Of a stretch of 64,000 nt of DNA, positions 1 through 9,760 are shown piece by piece. Under the pieces are notes generated by a model, which searched no databases, was not told the origin of the DNA, and saw only the letters and a program-made list of their open reading frames with translations. The DNA is from Simkaniaceae bacterium (GTDB taxonomy: Bacteria; Chlamydiota; Chlamydiia; Chlamydiales; JACRBE01), in the NCBI GenBank assembly GCA_022763045.1, contig JALEGI010000001.1:1-64000 (forward strand), in the 5' to 3' direction. Each line of letters opens with the position of its first letter. The stretch's first letter is position 1. Made by a program: the position numbers and the translations under genes.

Positions 1-47
1 TATCGCTCCTCACACGTATTATCTATACGCTTGGTTCGTCGCGATAG

Positions 48-136
48 CGCAAATCTGGGGCCCCCTGAGCGCCCTGAGAGCGCTCTTCAACCTGATTAAA
101 TCAGGTTCTCATATCTTGTAAAACCGCTTTGGATCA
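48..136 (-). repeat. Intergenic mosaic repeat, degenerate inverted copy
   Basis: Read on the minus strand, this stretch follows the same module order as the repeat after glgP at 8822-8911: a damaged palindrome (112-136), then CCTGATTTAATCAGG, then a GAAGAGCGC / GCGCTC block, then the run ending CCCAGATTTG. The palindrome core has several mismatches to the intact copies. Bases 1-47 hold no gene I can support. Another gene may lie beyond the window edge. Confidence 0.75.
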
Positions 137-232
137 GTCAGTAAATTTTATTTAATAGATCAATGTTAAAACGCATCATGTTTAATTTTTGGTGTTTTGA
201 ATTATGCAACACAGCCTCTTCTGACTAGCTTT

Positions 233-1828
233 TTAAATATACTCATTAAAAAGCTCTCTTAGCCTAATTGGAATTTTAGGCGTGTCATTTTCCTTCAAAG
301 CACTTTCTAGCAATCCGAGATTTCCAGAGCTTTTCAGGGAGTCAAACCCTATTCTTGCAAAAGAAATCAGCTCTGATATTTTTGCCTCAGCATATTCATA
401 GGTTGAAGGCTCACTTTCACCAATTTGCTCAAGATCGTTAATCACAGAAATCAATAAGTCAATTTCATCTCCCATCTGCTGATGGTCACCATCGTGAATT
501 TTTTGGAAAAATGCCTCTAGCACCTGGATATTTTCTCCGATTTGTTTTGGTAAACGGATCAAATCGCTATCTGGAATGACAGGCAGCTCAGGGGCTGTAG
601 GTTCAAATGGCGGAGGGAAAGAGATATCTGATGAAGGTAGTTCTTTTTTATCTTCTGGTAATTCTGGTGCTGATGGCTCAGGGGGCAAAAGAGAAAATAA
701 GTACTGCTGCTCGTCAATAAAAGGTTTAAGTAGATCAGGACTTGTTCGAAACCGCTCACGATTTTGCCGATTCTCTGCAATGAGAGCATCTGGAGATACA
801 CCATTTTGATAGCGCTCTTGAGCGCGCAAGATCAATCCACGCGATAGACCTTTTGTAAATCCCCTCGCTGAATCTGTTCCAGGCACCCAACGCCTCGAGT
901 AGGAGGTAATTAGCGGATCTATCCCACTATCGGCAGAGGGTGCTTGAATCAATCCTATGGCCAACTCAGCAGCATTTAGATAGCGACTTGTGACCTTTTG
1001 TATCTCGGGGCAATCGCTAAATTCCTCACGAGCACTTCGCCTGAGCCCCTCAGGGCTAGAAGAGCGATCTACCATGGAACCTGCTAGAGTATCACACACC
1101 CGAGCATCTAGCAGCCGGTGGGTGATTGAGCTTTGCCTTCCAACTAAATCTTTTAAAACCTCTTTAACGGTAGAAATCGCTTGGTCTTTTTCCCTGTTTG
1201 TCGCTCCAGGTGAAAGTCCCAATAATTCATCCAATGACTCACTAGATTTTTCTATTGCCGGGGCCATCAGTTGATCGAGTCTCTTTGCAAATTGGTACAG
1301 TGTGGAAAGGGCCTTCTCTTTAGCTCCTGGTTGACCGCTTAGATCAGATCGAATCCGATTTTGAATAGACTTAAATTTATCAAAAAGGGCGAGTCCTCGA
1401 GCAACTTGCCCAGGCTCTTGCCCCAAGAGCCTTTCCGAATAACTCTGCACCTGTGCTGGCCCAGAAAAATCTTCTTTTAGACAGGAGGCCTCTGGTAATT
1501 TATCGAGAATACTTGACCAATCAGTCCTTCGCACTGAGACAGCATCACTGGGACTTACCCGAATCAACCTCAATTTGCCCCACATTGTATCGCGAACTAA
1601 AATAGATTCGCCCCCAGCTCCTCGGGGTAAAAGCTTGTAGGAATGGCCGCGTATCTCTACATACTCGTTTCGGCTAAAAAAACCCTTTTTGCCAAGAAAT
1701 ACGGCATCAAAAACGCCCATTGCAGCGTCTGCAACACGGCTATCGAGCTCTTGCTTAATCCCCTCAGTATAACTCCTAGAGTTCCTAGAAGGAACTGAAG
1801 AGGCTCCCCCTGCCCCAACTTCATCCAT
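233..1828 (-). CDS. Proline-rich hypothetical protein, 531 aa
   Basis: I do not recognise a family. The protein has no signal peptide and no membrane segment. It looks largely helical and polar, with a proline-rich hinge at about residues 385-425 that carries two similar blocks (EPSAPELP and EPTAPELP). The start is an ATG with AAAGG a few bases upstream. It is flanked by AT-rich DNA and lies in the same direction as the OprB-like porin upstream, 114 bases away. A large, soluble, lineage-specific protein with a proline hinge in a chlamydia with type III secretion could be a secreted effector, but nothing in the sequence proves secretion. Confidence 0.7.
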   Translation of the reverse strand: MDEVGAGGASSVPSRNSRSYTEGIKQELDSRVADAAMGVFDAVFLGKKGFFSRNEYVEIRGHSYKLLPRGAGGESILVRDTMWGKLRLIRVSPSDAVSVRRTDWSSILDKLPEASCLKEDFSGPAQVQSYSERLLGQEPGQVARGLALFDKFKSIQNRIRSDLSGQPGAKEKALSTLYQFAKRLDQLMAPAIEKSSESLDELLGLSPGATNREKDQAISTVKEVLKDLVGRQSSITHRLLDARVCDTLAGSMVDRSSSPEGLRRSAREEFSDCPEIQKVTSRYLNAAELAIGLIQAPSADSGIDPLITSYSRRWVPGTDSARGFTKGLSRGLILRAQERYQNGVSPDALIAENRQNRERFRTSPDLLKPFIDEQQYLFSLLPPEPSAPELPEDKKELPSSDISFPPPFEPTAPELPVIPDSDLIRLPKQIGENIQVLEAFFQKIHDGDHQQMGDEIDLLISVINDLEQIGESEPSTYEYAEAKISELISFARIGFDSLKSSGNLGLLESALKENDTPKIPIRLRELFNEYI

Positions 1829-1942
1829 TTAAAACCCTTTTAATCAACTAATAGCACATATCAGTTAATTAAACAAAACCACTTATTAATTATTTAAATA
1901 ATAAAAATGAGTTTTGCGCTTTATTAATGACTTGTAGACGAA

Positions 1943-3283
1943 CTAGAGGGTTATAGCTACTTGCAAGCCAATAACAAATGCATCTTGGATGTTATCAGTT
2001 CCGTTAGGATTGAAGATGTATTGAATGTTGGGCATCATGACCCACCATTTGTTGACCTGGGCCCAGTAGTTAAGTTCGAGAACTGTCTCAAAGTTCTGAG
2101 GCTGATCGCCATACTGGCCCATAACGCCTGTATTTTTGGCGTTGCGCTGCGCCTGGCGCAGATCGCGACTGAATTTACCATAGGAGACGCCCGTTGAAAT
2201 GCGATCTTCAGAGCGGCTAAAGACGCCTTGATAGGTAAGGCCACCGTTGATAAAGATGGGAAATTTTGTGTTGCTCTCTGGGGAGATCAAGACGTTGGCA
2301 AAAGCTGTGAGGCCCTGCTTTGTCCATGGGTCGCCGGCGCGGTAGATCATCTGTTCGGCGAGAATATACCACATGTAGGGCATCTTTTTCTTAAGCGGGT
2401 CGAGGAAGGTCGCTTGATCTTTAGTAGTTACGTAGCCACCTACTGTATATTTACCTGGGTAGCCGCTATCTTCAGGGGCGCCGTTAGCGAGATAAGAGAG
2501 CTCTGTTGTGAACATCGTTCCTAAATTGCCATAGAATGAGAGGTTTAACCCGTGGTAGTGGTTGCGCCCTGTTTCATTATTGGTATTGTAGACGCCAAAT
2601 TTCCAAAGAAAGCGCTTTAGGGGCTCGGCTTTGAGAAACAAGCCCCACTGGGTATTTGGGTAGGCGGTGTAGGCATTGTTGGTGTTGAAGAAGGGCGAGA
2701 TCGGGTTTCCATCGAAGGAGTTGTTCATGTAGAGGTAAAAGAGCGGCGATTGGAGGAAGGTGTCCCCTTGTGAGAGGCGGCCTCCTCGGATGACAAGTTT
2801 GTCGTCAAAAAGGCTCTGCTGCAGATAAATGGAGACGACGCGAAAGTTTTGCCCTCCATAGACCTGCTGAACGGGGAAGATGTTGCCGATTTTGTCCTCA
2901 GACAAACTGGCACCAGCTCTCCAGACGACTGCTGTGTAAAATTCAAAGCCCTTCAGGCCACAGATTTTTTCGAAATCGAGTCGAAGGTCAGTTCCCCATG
3001 AGCCGGTTTGGGTGAAACCGTGGGCGCGACCTCCAGAGGGGTTTGTCGCCAAATCATTCGTGTAAGATGAGGTAACGGTGATCCCCTTTTTGACCATCTC
3101 CTCGCGCCGCCCATACCAATCACCCGTGAGGTATTTGCGGTTCCATATGCCATCGACCTTGTGGTTTTGCCCAGTGACAAAGTGCTCTTCCATCGCTTTG
3201 TGCCTTTTGGGGGCGGTCTGCGAGTAGCGGCTATCTGAGGCAAATAAGGCTAGAGGGAGTAGGAGTAGAATCAAATTTTTCAT
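1943..3283 (-). CDS. OprB-family carbohydrate-selective porin
   Basis: Predicted outer-membrane beta-barrel of the OprB family, which passes sugars across the outer membrane. The N-terminus MKNLILLLLPLALFA is a clear signal peptide with cleavage near ASDS. The mature part opens with the family-typical block WNRKYLTGDWYGRRE (about residues 47-61), followed by alternating amphipathic strands, a GGRLSQGDTF segment and an aromatic C-terminal strand ending VIGLQVAITL. At 446 residues it is normal length for the family. It may be transcribed alone from the short AT-rich gap it shares with the divergent pseudouridine synthase gene. Sugar specificity cannot be read from the sequence. Confidence 0.88.
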   Translation of the reverse strand: MKNLILLLLPLALFASDSRYSQTAPKRHKAMEEHFVTGQNHKVDGIWNRKYLTGDWYGRREEMVKKGITVTSSYTNDLATNPSGGRAHGFTQTGSWGTDLRLDFEKICGLKGFEFYTAVVWRAGASLSEDKIGNIFPVQQVYGGQNFRVVSIYLQQSLFDDKLVIRGGRLSQGDTFLQSPLFYLYMNNSFDGNPISPFFNTNNAYTAYPNTQWGLFLKAEPLKRFLWKFGVYNTNNETGRNHYHGLNLSFYGNLGTMFTTELSYLANGAPEDSGYPGKYTVGGYVTTKDQATFLDPLKKKMPYMWYILAEQMIYRAGDPWTKQGLTAFANVLISPESNTKFPIFINGGLTYQGVFSRSEDRISTGVSYGKFSRDLRQAQRNAKNTGVMGQYGDQPQNFETVLELNYWAQVNKWWVMMPNIQYIFNPNGTDNIQDAFVIGLQVAITL

Positions 3284-3346
3284 ATTGAAAACTTTAAAAA
3301 ATTATTGGGTTTTAATCAATTGTAAAATGAGAGATAATCCCCTGCC

Positions 3347-4036
3347 ATGGAACGGTTAAGTAAGGTTCTTGCCCAGGCAGGCGTTGCCTCCAGGAGGCGA
3401 GCAGAATCGATTATTCAAGCAGGACGGGTGAGCGTCAACGAAAAAGTTGTCACAATCCCTCAAACGCGGGTCTCTCTTGGGAAAGATCGCATTTCTGTCG
3501 ATGGTGAAACCGTCGTCGCTAAAGAAAAAAAACACTACTATGTTTTGAACAAGCCCCGTGGAATTATTTGTACCTGTGATGAGGGGCGTCGATCGCTCAT
3601 TTCCCTTTTTAGCAATGTTCCAGCACGCCTTTTCCCCGTTGGTCGCCTCGATCGCGACACCTCAGGTCTCATCTTGGTGACAAATGATGGCCATTATGCC
3701 CAAGAGGTGATTCACCCCTCTTCTGGCATTCATAAGGAGTATGTCGCAAAGGTGAATCGCGACATCACCGATACCCATTTAAAGGTAATGAGCTCGGGCA
3801 CAGAGGTTGAGGGCAAGTGGGTCTCCCCTGTTTCTGTTCGCAAGGTTCGCCGCTGCACACTGAAGGTTGTTGTGGGTGAGGGGCGCCGTCATGAGGTGCG
3901 CCGCTTAATCCAAGCTGCGGGGCTTGAAGTCATTGAGCTCAAGCGCGTACGCATTGGATCGCTCCATCTGGGATCCCTACCTGTTGGGGCCTACCGCTCA
4001 CTATCAGAGAGCGAAAGACATTCGGTTTTCAATTAG
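3347..4036 (+). CDS. RsuA/RluB-family rRNA pseudouridine synthase
   Basis: Converts a uridine in rRNA to pseudouridine in the cytoplasm. Residues 1-45 form an S4 RNA-binding domain (LSKVLAQAGVASRRRAESII). The catalytic domain carries the family motif GRLDRDTSGLIL at about residues 101-112, with the catalytic aspartate in RLDRDT. The GEGRRHEVRRLI stretch (about 178-189) is typical of the RsuA/RluB/RluE/RluF branch. At 229 residues there is no long C-terminal tail, so RluB and RsuA cannot be separated with confidence. It precedes the phosphate genes by 39 bases and may be transcribed with them. Confidence 0.92.
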   Translation: MERLSKVLAQAGVASRRRAESIIQAGRVSVNEKVVTIPQTRVSLGKDRISVDGETVVAKEKKHYYVLNKPRGIICTCDEGRRSLISLFSNVPARLFPVGRLDRDTSGLILVTNDGHYAQEVIHPSSGIHKEYVAKVNRDITDTHLKVMSSGTEVEGKWVSPVSVRKVRRCTLKVVVGEGRRHEVRRLIQAAGLEVIELKRVRIGSLHLGSLPVGAYRSLSESERHSVFN

Positions 4037-4075
4037 TTCTTTTCGTATATCGAGAAATGATTTAGACTTTACGCT

Positions 4076-4747
4076 ATGTTGACGATTGCCAAAATTTTTG
4101 GGAAGTCTCCCTTCTCGCTTTTGCAAACTCACATGCACAAAGTGTGCCATTGCATGAATGTTTTGGTGGAGGTCTTTGATGCCTTTGAAAAGCGCGATCA
4201 TGCTGAGCTTGAGCGACAAGTCTCTCAGCTCTCCTCATACGAGCATGAAGCCGATCTGACCAAAAATGAGATCCGCAAAAACATGCCCCGCAGCATTTTC
4301 CTGCCGATTGACCGTTCGCAGTTTCTCGAGATTCTTGCCATGCAAGACGATATTGCAGATAAGGCAGAAGACGTTGGCAACTTGCTTGTATTGCACCCTC
4401 TACAGCCAATTCCTGAAATTAGTGATGTCTTGCGCCAGTTTTTTGAGAAGAACGTGGAGACCTTTCGCGATGTGCGCGAAATTGTGCGTGAAATCGGCGA
4501 ACTCATCGAGTCATCCTTTGGTGGTAAAGAGGCCGAGAAGGTCAAGAGCATGATTGAGCAGGCCTCTTTCAAAGAGCACGAGTCGGATATTATGAAGCGC
4601 TCGCTTCTAAAGGTCTTTTTTGAGAAGGCAGAATCGCTTTCAACACCCCAATTTTACATGTGGACGAAACTGATTGAAGAGATCGGTGCGATTTCACATA
4701 TTTCTGAAAACCTCGCAATACGCATTCGCCTCATCTTGGAAACGTAA
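4076..4747 (+). CDS. DUF47 (PhoU-like) phosphate transport accessory protein
   Basis: Soluble, all-helical protein of the DUF47 family, which is related to PhoU and commonly encoded next to Pit phosphate permeases. Acidic helices such as LSSYEHEADLTKNEIRK (about 47-63) and FKEHESDIMKRSL (about 163-175) resemble the E/DxxxD metal-binding repeats of PhoU-like proteins. The length of 223 residues is normal. The Pit gene follows after 3 bases, so the two are surely co-expressed. The same pair occurs in Chlamydiaceae (CT691/CT692). The likely role is regulation or assembly of the transporter. No enzymatic motif is present. Confidence 0.9.
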   Translation: MLTIAKIFGKSPFSLLQTHMHKVCHCMNVLVEVFDAFEKRDHAELERQVSQLSSYEHEADLTKNEIRKNMPRSIFLPIDRSQFLEILAMQDDIADKAEDVGNLLVLHPLQPIPEISDVLRQFFEKNVETFRDVREIVREIGELIESSFGGKEAEKVKSMIEQASFKEHESDIMKRSLLKVFFEKAESLSTPQFYMWTKLIEEIGAISHISENLAIRIRLILET

Positions 4748-4750
4748 TCA

Positions 4751-6196
4751 ATGGGAACAGAAACCCTACTCATCATCGGCGTCCTCATTGTTGGTTTTTA
4801 TATGTCTTGGAACATTGGGGCTAATGATGTCTCCAATGCGATGGGCACCTCTGTCGGCTCCGGGGCGTTGACCCTGAAGCGCGCGGTGATTATTGCCGCG
4901 ATCTTGGAATTTTCCGGCGCCTATTTCTTTGGTTCAAATGTCTCTGAAACGCTGCAAAGTGGCGTTGTCCACCCTGAGCATTTTATGCACGATCCAAATG
5001 TGCTAATCATGGGGATGTTCTCTGCGCTGCTTGCAACATCACTTTGGCTGCAAGCGGCCTCCTATTTTGGCTGGCCAGTATCAACAACGCATGCAATTGT
5101 TGGAGCAATTTTGGGCTTTGGTCTTCTTGTTGGGGGCGTGCATGCAGTGAAGTGGGTTGAGGTGGGCTCGATTGCTCTAAGCTGGGTGATTTCACCCGGA
5201 CTCAGCGCACTCATTGCCTACCTGATTTTCAGTTTGACGCAGCGTAAAATTTTATTCGCCCTGCACCCGATTTATGCGACGAAGCGAATCGCTCCACTTC
5301 TGGTTTTTATTGTTCTTGCCACATTCGGTACTGCTGTTGGCTCCGATGCAATGAGCCATTTGCATATGGAGGGAGCTCTCTCTGTCTTGATTTTATTTGC
5401 CCTCACTGTTGGGCTCATTGGGGCGCTCATCACTCACCTGCTTTTGAGAAAGGCGAGATTTTCCAGCACTGTGCCTTCGACGGGAACTCTTCGTGGGATG
5501 CAACAGATTTTGGGGCTCAAAAAGTCGATTCGCCACCTGAAACGGGTGCGCTCGATCTCTTCGGGGGACACGCGTAATGTCGCCTCTGAGACAATTTCGA
5601 ATTTGGAGATGGTGATTGAGCGGATTCAAGAGCGCTCTGAGCTGAAACCCAAGTCGCACTCCGACTACCGCGTTGTGGAGAAAATTTTTGGCTACCTCCA
5701 GATTCTCACTGCCTGCTTTGTCGCCTTTGCCCACGGGGCAAATGATGTGGCCAATGCGATTGGCCCAGTCGCCTCTGTCATAAAAATTGTGATGAATCCC
5801 AACACAACGACACTTGCAACTCCCGTTCCAAGTTGGCTACTTGCCCTTGGCGGTCTTGGTATTGTTATTGGCCTTGCAACCTGGGGATGGCGTGTGATTG
5901 AAACAATCGGGCGCAAAATTACTGAGCTTACCCCCTCTCGCGGATTTTGTGCCGAATTTGGCGCTGCGACGACAATTTTGATCGCCTCTCGCCTTGGGAT
6001 GCCGATCTCAACCACGCACTGTATTGTCGGTGCTGTCTTTGGTATCGGTCTTGCAAAGGGAATTTCCGCCCTCAATTTACGCATGCTCCGCGATATTGTC
6101 CTCTCATGGATCATTACGATCCCCTCTAGTGCAATTTCTTGCATCATCATTTACTTCATTATTAAAGGTCTACTTGGCGCTATTTCTTTCTTGTGA
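4751..6196 (+). CDS. PiT-family inorganic phosphate transporter
   Basis: Inner-membrane phosphate symporter. The two inverted PiT signatures are present: GANDVSNAMGTSVGSGALT near residues 19-37 and AHGANDVANAIGPVAS near 328-343. Each is followed by a PVSTTHAIVG or PISTTHCIVGA motif. About ten or more hydrophobic helices surround a charged cytoplasmic loop (about residues 235-310). The 481-residue length fits bacterial PiT proteins. It is paired with the DUF47 gene and 23 bases ahead of glgP, which may extend the same transcript. Confidence 0.95.
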   Translation: MGTETLLIIGVLIVGFYMSWNIGANDVSNAMGTSVGSGALTLKRAVIIAAILEFSGAYFFGSNVSETLQSGVVHPEHFMHDPNVLIMGMFSALLATSLWLQAASYFGWPVSTTHAIVGAILGFGLLVGGVHAVKWVEVGSIALSWVISPGLSALIAYLIFSLTQRKILFALHPIYATKRIAPLLVFIVLATFGTAVGSDAMSHLHMEGALSVLILFALTVGLIGALITHLLLRKARFSSTVPSTGTLRGMQQILGLKKSIRHLKRVRSISSGDTRNVASETISNLEMVIERIQERSELKPKSHSDYRVVEKIFGYLQILTACFVAFAHGANDVANAIGPVASVIKIVMNPNTTTLATPVPSWLLALGGLGIVIGLATWGWRVIETIGRKITELTPSRGFCAEFGAATTILIASRLGMPISTTHCIVGAVFGIGLAKGISALNLRMLRDIVLSWIITIPSSAISCIIIYFIIKGLLGAISFL

Positions 6197-6219
6197 TAAG
6201 AAGGAAATAGAGGTCGAGT

Positions 6220-8793
6220 ATGGATGGAAATATAGACGAGAGCGTTGAAACGCTCATTCACAAAATCAAGCACTACCTAATCACATCAATGGGCAAAACG
6301 CTCGATGAGGCTACAGACCGGGAGTTTTTTCTCGTGCTCGGTTGGGCTCTGCGTGAAGAGATCATGATCAATTGGACGGCAACTAAGCACACGCTAGCAA
6401 AAAAGCAGGTGCGTAAGGCCTACTACCTTTCAATGGAGTATCTTCCAGGTCGCCTTCTTGGAAATTCTCTCACCAATATTTGTCATATGGAGGTGGTCAA
6501 GCACCTGTTAAACAGACTCAACCGCAAGCTTGAGCACATGCTTGTGATGGAGCCCGAAATGGGCATTGGCAATGGAGGCCTTGGTAGACTCGCCTCCTGC
6601 TTTCTCGATTCTCTCGCCTCTCAACACTACCCTGCAATGGGCTACGGCCTGCGCTACCACTACGGAATTTTTGAGCAGCAACTATGGGCTGGCGTGCAAG
6701 TTGAGCGCCCCGACTGTTGGCTCCTGCATGAAAATCCGTGGTCTTTCCGCCGCGATGCCCATGCCCACACCGTTCAGTATGGTGGGCGGCCGATTCAGAC
6801 GATCACGCAAAGTGGAGACACTACCTATGATATTGCCGACTGCGATGAAGTGCGCGCGCTGCCCTACGACTTCCCGATTGTCGGCTATGGGACTGACCAG
6901 GACTTCTCCGTTGTAACCCTAAGGCTCTGGTCGACTAAAGAATCGCCTCGCAATTTCCAATTGCAGCGCTACAATTCGGGTCACCTCGATCAGGCGGCAG
7001 AAAACACGGCGCTCACTGATGTGCTCTACCCAAACGACAACAATGAAATGGGCAAGCGTGTTCGCCTTAAGCAAGAGTTTCTTCTCGTATGCGCCTCGCT
7101 AAAAGATATCGTCTTTCAGCACCTTAACATTTACAAGACAATTGACAACTTTGGCGACAAGGTACGCATTCAGATTAATGATACCCACCCTGCTCTCGTT
7201 GTTGCAGAGCTTATTCGTATACTCACGCACCGCTTTGAAGTGCCGTGGGGCGAGGCAATGGAGATGGCACGCGCATCGATTAGCTACACCAATCATACCG
7301 TTTTACGTGAGGCGCTTGAGGAGTGGAACGAATCGCGTCTGCAAAACCTTCTGCCTCGTCAATACAAGGTGATTGAAAGACTCAATGCCCATTTCCTCAA
7401 AGATGTGCGCACGAAGTTTCCTGGAGATGAAAAGCGCGTCCAACGCATGTCCATGATTGAAAAGGGGCAGGTGCGCATGGCCAATCTTGCCATTTATGGC
7501 GCTCACTCTGTCAATGGTGTTGCCGCACTGCACACGGAGATTTTGAAAAACGACATCTTCAAAGACTTCTACGAGATGTATCCAGAGCGCTTTGTCAATG
7601 TGACAAATGGTGTGACCCAGCGCCGGTGGCTGCTCTGGTCAAACCCCGAGCTTGCCAAGTGGATCACTAGTAAGATTGGCGACAGCTGGATCACTCACTT
7701 TGAAGAGATTTCAAAACTTGCTGAATGCGCCTCAGATCGCGCCTCGCAAGAAGAGTTTTTGAAAATCAAGCAAGAGAATAAACATGAGCTGATCAAGCTG
7801 CTCAAAGAGCAGGCGATGGAGCACCACTGCCAAACGTGTGAAATGGCAGAAAACGCCTTTCTCGACCACAATGCGCTCTTTGATATTCACATTAAGAGAG
7901 TCCATGAGTACAAGCGGCAAATGATGAACGCCCTGCATGTGCTGATGCTCTACCAAGAGATTCGAGACAACCCCAATTCACGCATTCCTCGCCTCGTTGT
8001 CTTTGGCGGAAAAGCCGCTCCTGGCTATGAGCTTGCAAAAAACATCATCCGCTTCATCTACTGTCTATCGAGAAAAATCTGCAACGATCCGAGAGTGAAT
8101 GACCACCTACGCCTCGCCTACATAGAAAACTACAACGTCTCAAAAGCAGAAGTGATCATCCCAGCAGCTGACCTCTCCGAGCAAATCTCGACGGCGGGGA
8201 TGGAGGCCTCAGGAACAGGGAACATGAAGCTCACCATGAATGGCGCGCTCACCATCGGCACAGATGATGGGGCGAACGTTGAAATGCGCGAGGCGGTGAC
8301 AGACCAGTGGTGGCCCTTTAAGTTTGGGGCAAGCGCAGAGGAGAACTTCAAAACGCAAGCCGAGCGCTCCTACAACCCCAACCAAATTCTCTCAGAAAAT
8401 CCCCGCATCAAGCAAGCCCTTGAATCTTTGCGCGATCACTCCCTTGTTGAAAACGATGTCGAGCACGAAGCGCTCTTGACGCTCTACAAATCGCTGACCG
8501 AAGGCTACAACGGCTCTAAGCCCGACCCCTATCTTGTTCTGAGCGACCTTGAGGACTACTACCAAACGCACCGCAAAGTGGAAGAGCTCTACAAAGATCC
8601 CCACAAGTGGGCCGAGTATGCGATTCACAACATTGCGGGTATGGGCAAATTTTCAACAGACACCTCGATTTCCAACTACGCAACAAAAATTTGGAACATC
8701 GAGCCGTGCCCGCCCGATCCAAAAGAACTCGATTGCGTTCGCGAGGAATATTCGGAGGTGCAACTCTGCCGAATTCCCCCAGCTTCTGCCTAA
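6220..8793 (+). CDS. glgP: Glycogen phosphorylase
   Basis: Releases glucose-1-phosphate from glycogen or maltodextrin by phosphorolysis with pyridoxal phosphate. The protein is colinear with the GT35 family from the N-terminal YYLSMEYLPGRLLGN block and the glycine-rich MGIGNGGLGRLASCFLDS block to the C-terminal PLP site. The PLP lysine is predicted to be K670 in EASGTGNMKLT. The 857-residue length is typical. The start ATG has an AGAGG ribosome-binding site. Glycogen metabolism is a general chlamydial trait. The gene is last in a plus-strand run and is followed by the mosaic repeat. Confidence 0.97.
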   Translation: MDGNIDESVETLIHKIKHYLITSMGKTLDEATDREFFLVLGWALREEIMINWTATKHTLAKKQVRKAYYLSMEYLPGRLLGNSLTNICHMEVVKHLLNRLNRKLEHMLVMEPEMGIGNGGLGRLASCFLDSLASQHYPAMGYGLRYHYGIFEQQLWAGVQVERPDCWLLHENPWSFRRDAHAHTVQYGGRPIQTITQSGDTTYDIADCDEVRALPYDFPIVGYGTDQDFSVVTLRLWSTKESPRNFQLQRYNSGHLDQAAENTALTDVLYPNDNNEMGKRVRLKQEFLLVCASLKDIVFQHLNIYKTIDNFGDKVRIQINDTHPALVVAELIRILTHRFEVPWGEAMEMARASISYTNHTVLREALEEWNESRLQNLLPRQYKVIERLNAHFLKDVRTKFPGDEKRVQRMSMIEKGQVRMANLAIYGAHSVNGVAALHTEILKNDIFKDFYEMYPERFVNVTNGVTQRRWLLWSNPELAKWITSKIGDSWITHFEEISKLAECASDRASQEEFLKIKQENKHELIKLLKEQAMEHHCQTCEMAENAFLDHNALFDIHIKRVHEYKRQMMNALHVLMLYQEIRDNPNSRIPRLVVFGGKAAPGYELAKNIIRFIYCLSRKICNDPRVNDHLRLAYIENYNVSKAEVIIPAADLSEQISTAGMEASGTGNMKLTMNGALTIGTDDGANVEMREAVTDQWWPFKFGASAEENFKTQAERSYNPNQILSENPRIKQALESLRDHSLVENDVEHEALLTLYKSLTEGYNGSKPDPYLVLSDLEDYYQTHRKVEELYKDPHKWAEYAIHNIAGMGKFSTDTSISNYATKIWNIEPCPPDPKELDCVREEYSEVQLCRIPPASA

Positions 8794-8800
8794 TTTTTCT

Positions 8801-8941
8801 GGCTTTACAGAGACAAAAGATAGCTTGTAAAGCCGCTTTACAAGCTATGAAAACCTGATTTAATCAGGCCGAAGAGCGCCGCCCACGCGCTCAGGGGGGC
8901 CCAGATTTGCTGTGTTGCAATTATGCAACACAGCAAATCTG
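8801..8941 (+). repeat. Intergenic mosaic repeat with 25-nt palindrome and 18-bp hairpin
   Basis: Begins 8 bases after the glgP stop. It contains a half-arm plus spacer (GGCTTTACAGAGACAAA, 8801-8817), the full near-palindrome with arm AGCTTGTAAAGC and one central base (8822-8846), the small palindrome CCTGATTTAATCAGG, a GAAGAGCGC...GCGCTC block, and a perfect 18-bp inverted repeat (arm CAGATTTGCTGTGTTGCA, 8902-8919 with 8924-8941, loop ATTA). It lies between two convergent genes, so the last hairpin could end transcription from either side, although there is no long T-run. Confidence 0.85.
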
Positions 8942-8950
8942 CTTTAAAAG

Positions 8951-9760
8951 CTATCTCTGGGGGCGCTTTCGGCGCGCTCTTTTCCGCAAATAATCGTGAA
9001 ATGAGACGTAATGCAAACCACTTTTGGCAAAACCAGAAAGATCGGAAAGCTCGCCCGAGGCTCCCCAATTGAGAGGACGCACCTCAATCTCTTCGGGGTA
9101 GTATAGTTGATAAAAGTTGAAGAGGATTTCATACTCGGAGGCGCCACTGAGGCGCAAATGCTGCCGCTCAACGCAGCGCATGAAGGCTTTCCAAAATTCT
9201 GTCCGATGAAAATTTTCCACGCGCCAAAAGAGATCTTCCACAATGGTTTTCTTAAACACCATGCAATTGCAAATCCCAGATTGGTCTGTTACGCGATGAA
9301 GTGGAGGCAATAGACGCTTCATGTGCTCAAAATAGGGCGGGTAGTGTTCGCTGGAAGGATTGATGAGCATTTTCCCATTTTCGACAAAGTGCGTTGGCTT
9401 CAAAAAGATGGTGTCAGAGTCGAGAATAAGTACGTATTCGCTTAGGTTTTCAATTGCGCGAAAGCAGTAGAGCTTTAAAAGCTGCTGCAGATACCAACCG
9501 AGGCGGTAATGCCTTGGCGAGAGATCGACTAGTTCGGCGAGATCTTGTTTGCTAAAAGGATAGCGCGATTCGGGGATCCACTCTGCTTGATCGGTGAGTT
9601 TTTCTGGCGAAACAATGTAGATGTTGCGCACGCCGATGCCATTTTCTCGTATTCCCTTGATGCAGTGATTGAGCGTGACGCTATCTTTGCTAGTTGTGGG
9701 AATAATTACATCAATTTCGGTGGCAAAAAGTAGCGTGAAGAGTAGAAGGATGTATTTCAT
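8951..9760 (-). CDS. Exported GT-A-like protein (DUF6492-like), copy 1
   Basis: Nucleotide-diphospho-sugar-transferase-like fold. The mature part starts with a beta strand of the GT-A type (IDVIIPTTSKDS) and has a DxD motif at D114-S-D116 in YVLILDSDTIFLKP, the usual metal and sugar-nucleotide site. It resembles DUF6492-type glycosyltransferase-like proteins. The N-terminus MKYILLLFTLLFATE is a short hydrophobic segment that reads as a signal peptide, which is odd for an enzyme needing cytosolic sugar nucleotides. It overlaps its paralogue upstream by 4 bases (ATGA) and shares most motifs, including GIRENGIGVR and SGASEYEI. The acceptor and activity are unknown. Confidence 0.8.
   Translation of the reverse strand: MKYILLLFTLLFATEIDVIIPTTSKDSVTLNHCIKGIRENGIGVRNIYIVSPEKLTDQAEWIPESRYPFSKQDLAELVDLSPRHYRLGWYLQQLLKLYCFRAIENLSEYVLILDSDTIFLKPTHFVENGKMLINPSSEHYPPYFEHMKRLLPPLHRVTDQSGICNCMVFKKTIVEDLFWRVENFHRTEFWKAFMRCVERQHLRLSGASEYEILFNFYQLYYPEEIEVRPLNWGASGELSDLSGFAKSGLHYVSFHDYLRKRARRKRPQR

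Noticed and set aside
8801-8941. The repeat as an insertion sequence or MITE
   Set aside because: No transposase, no clear terminal inverted repeats bounding a unit and no target duplication could be seen. It stays classed as an intergenic repeat.
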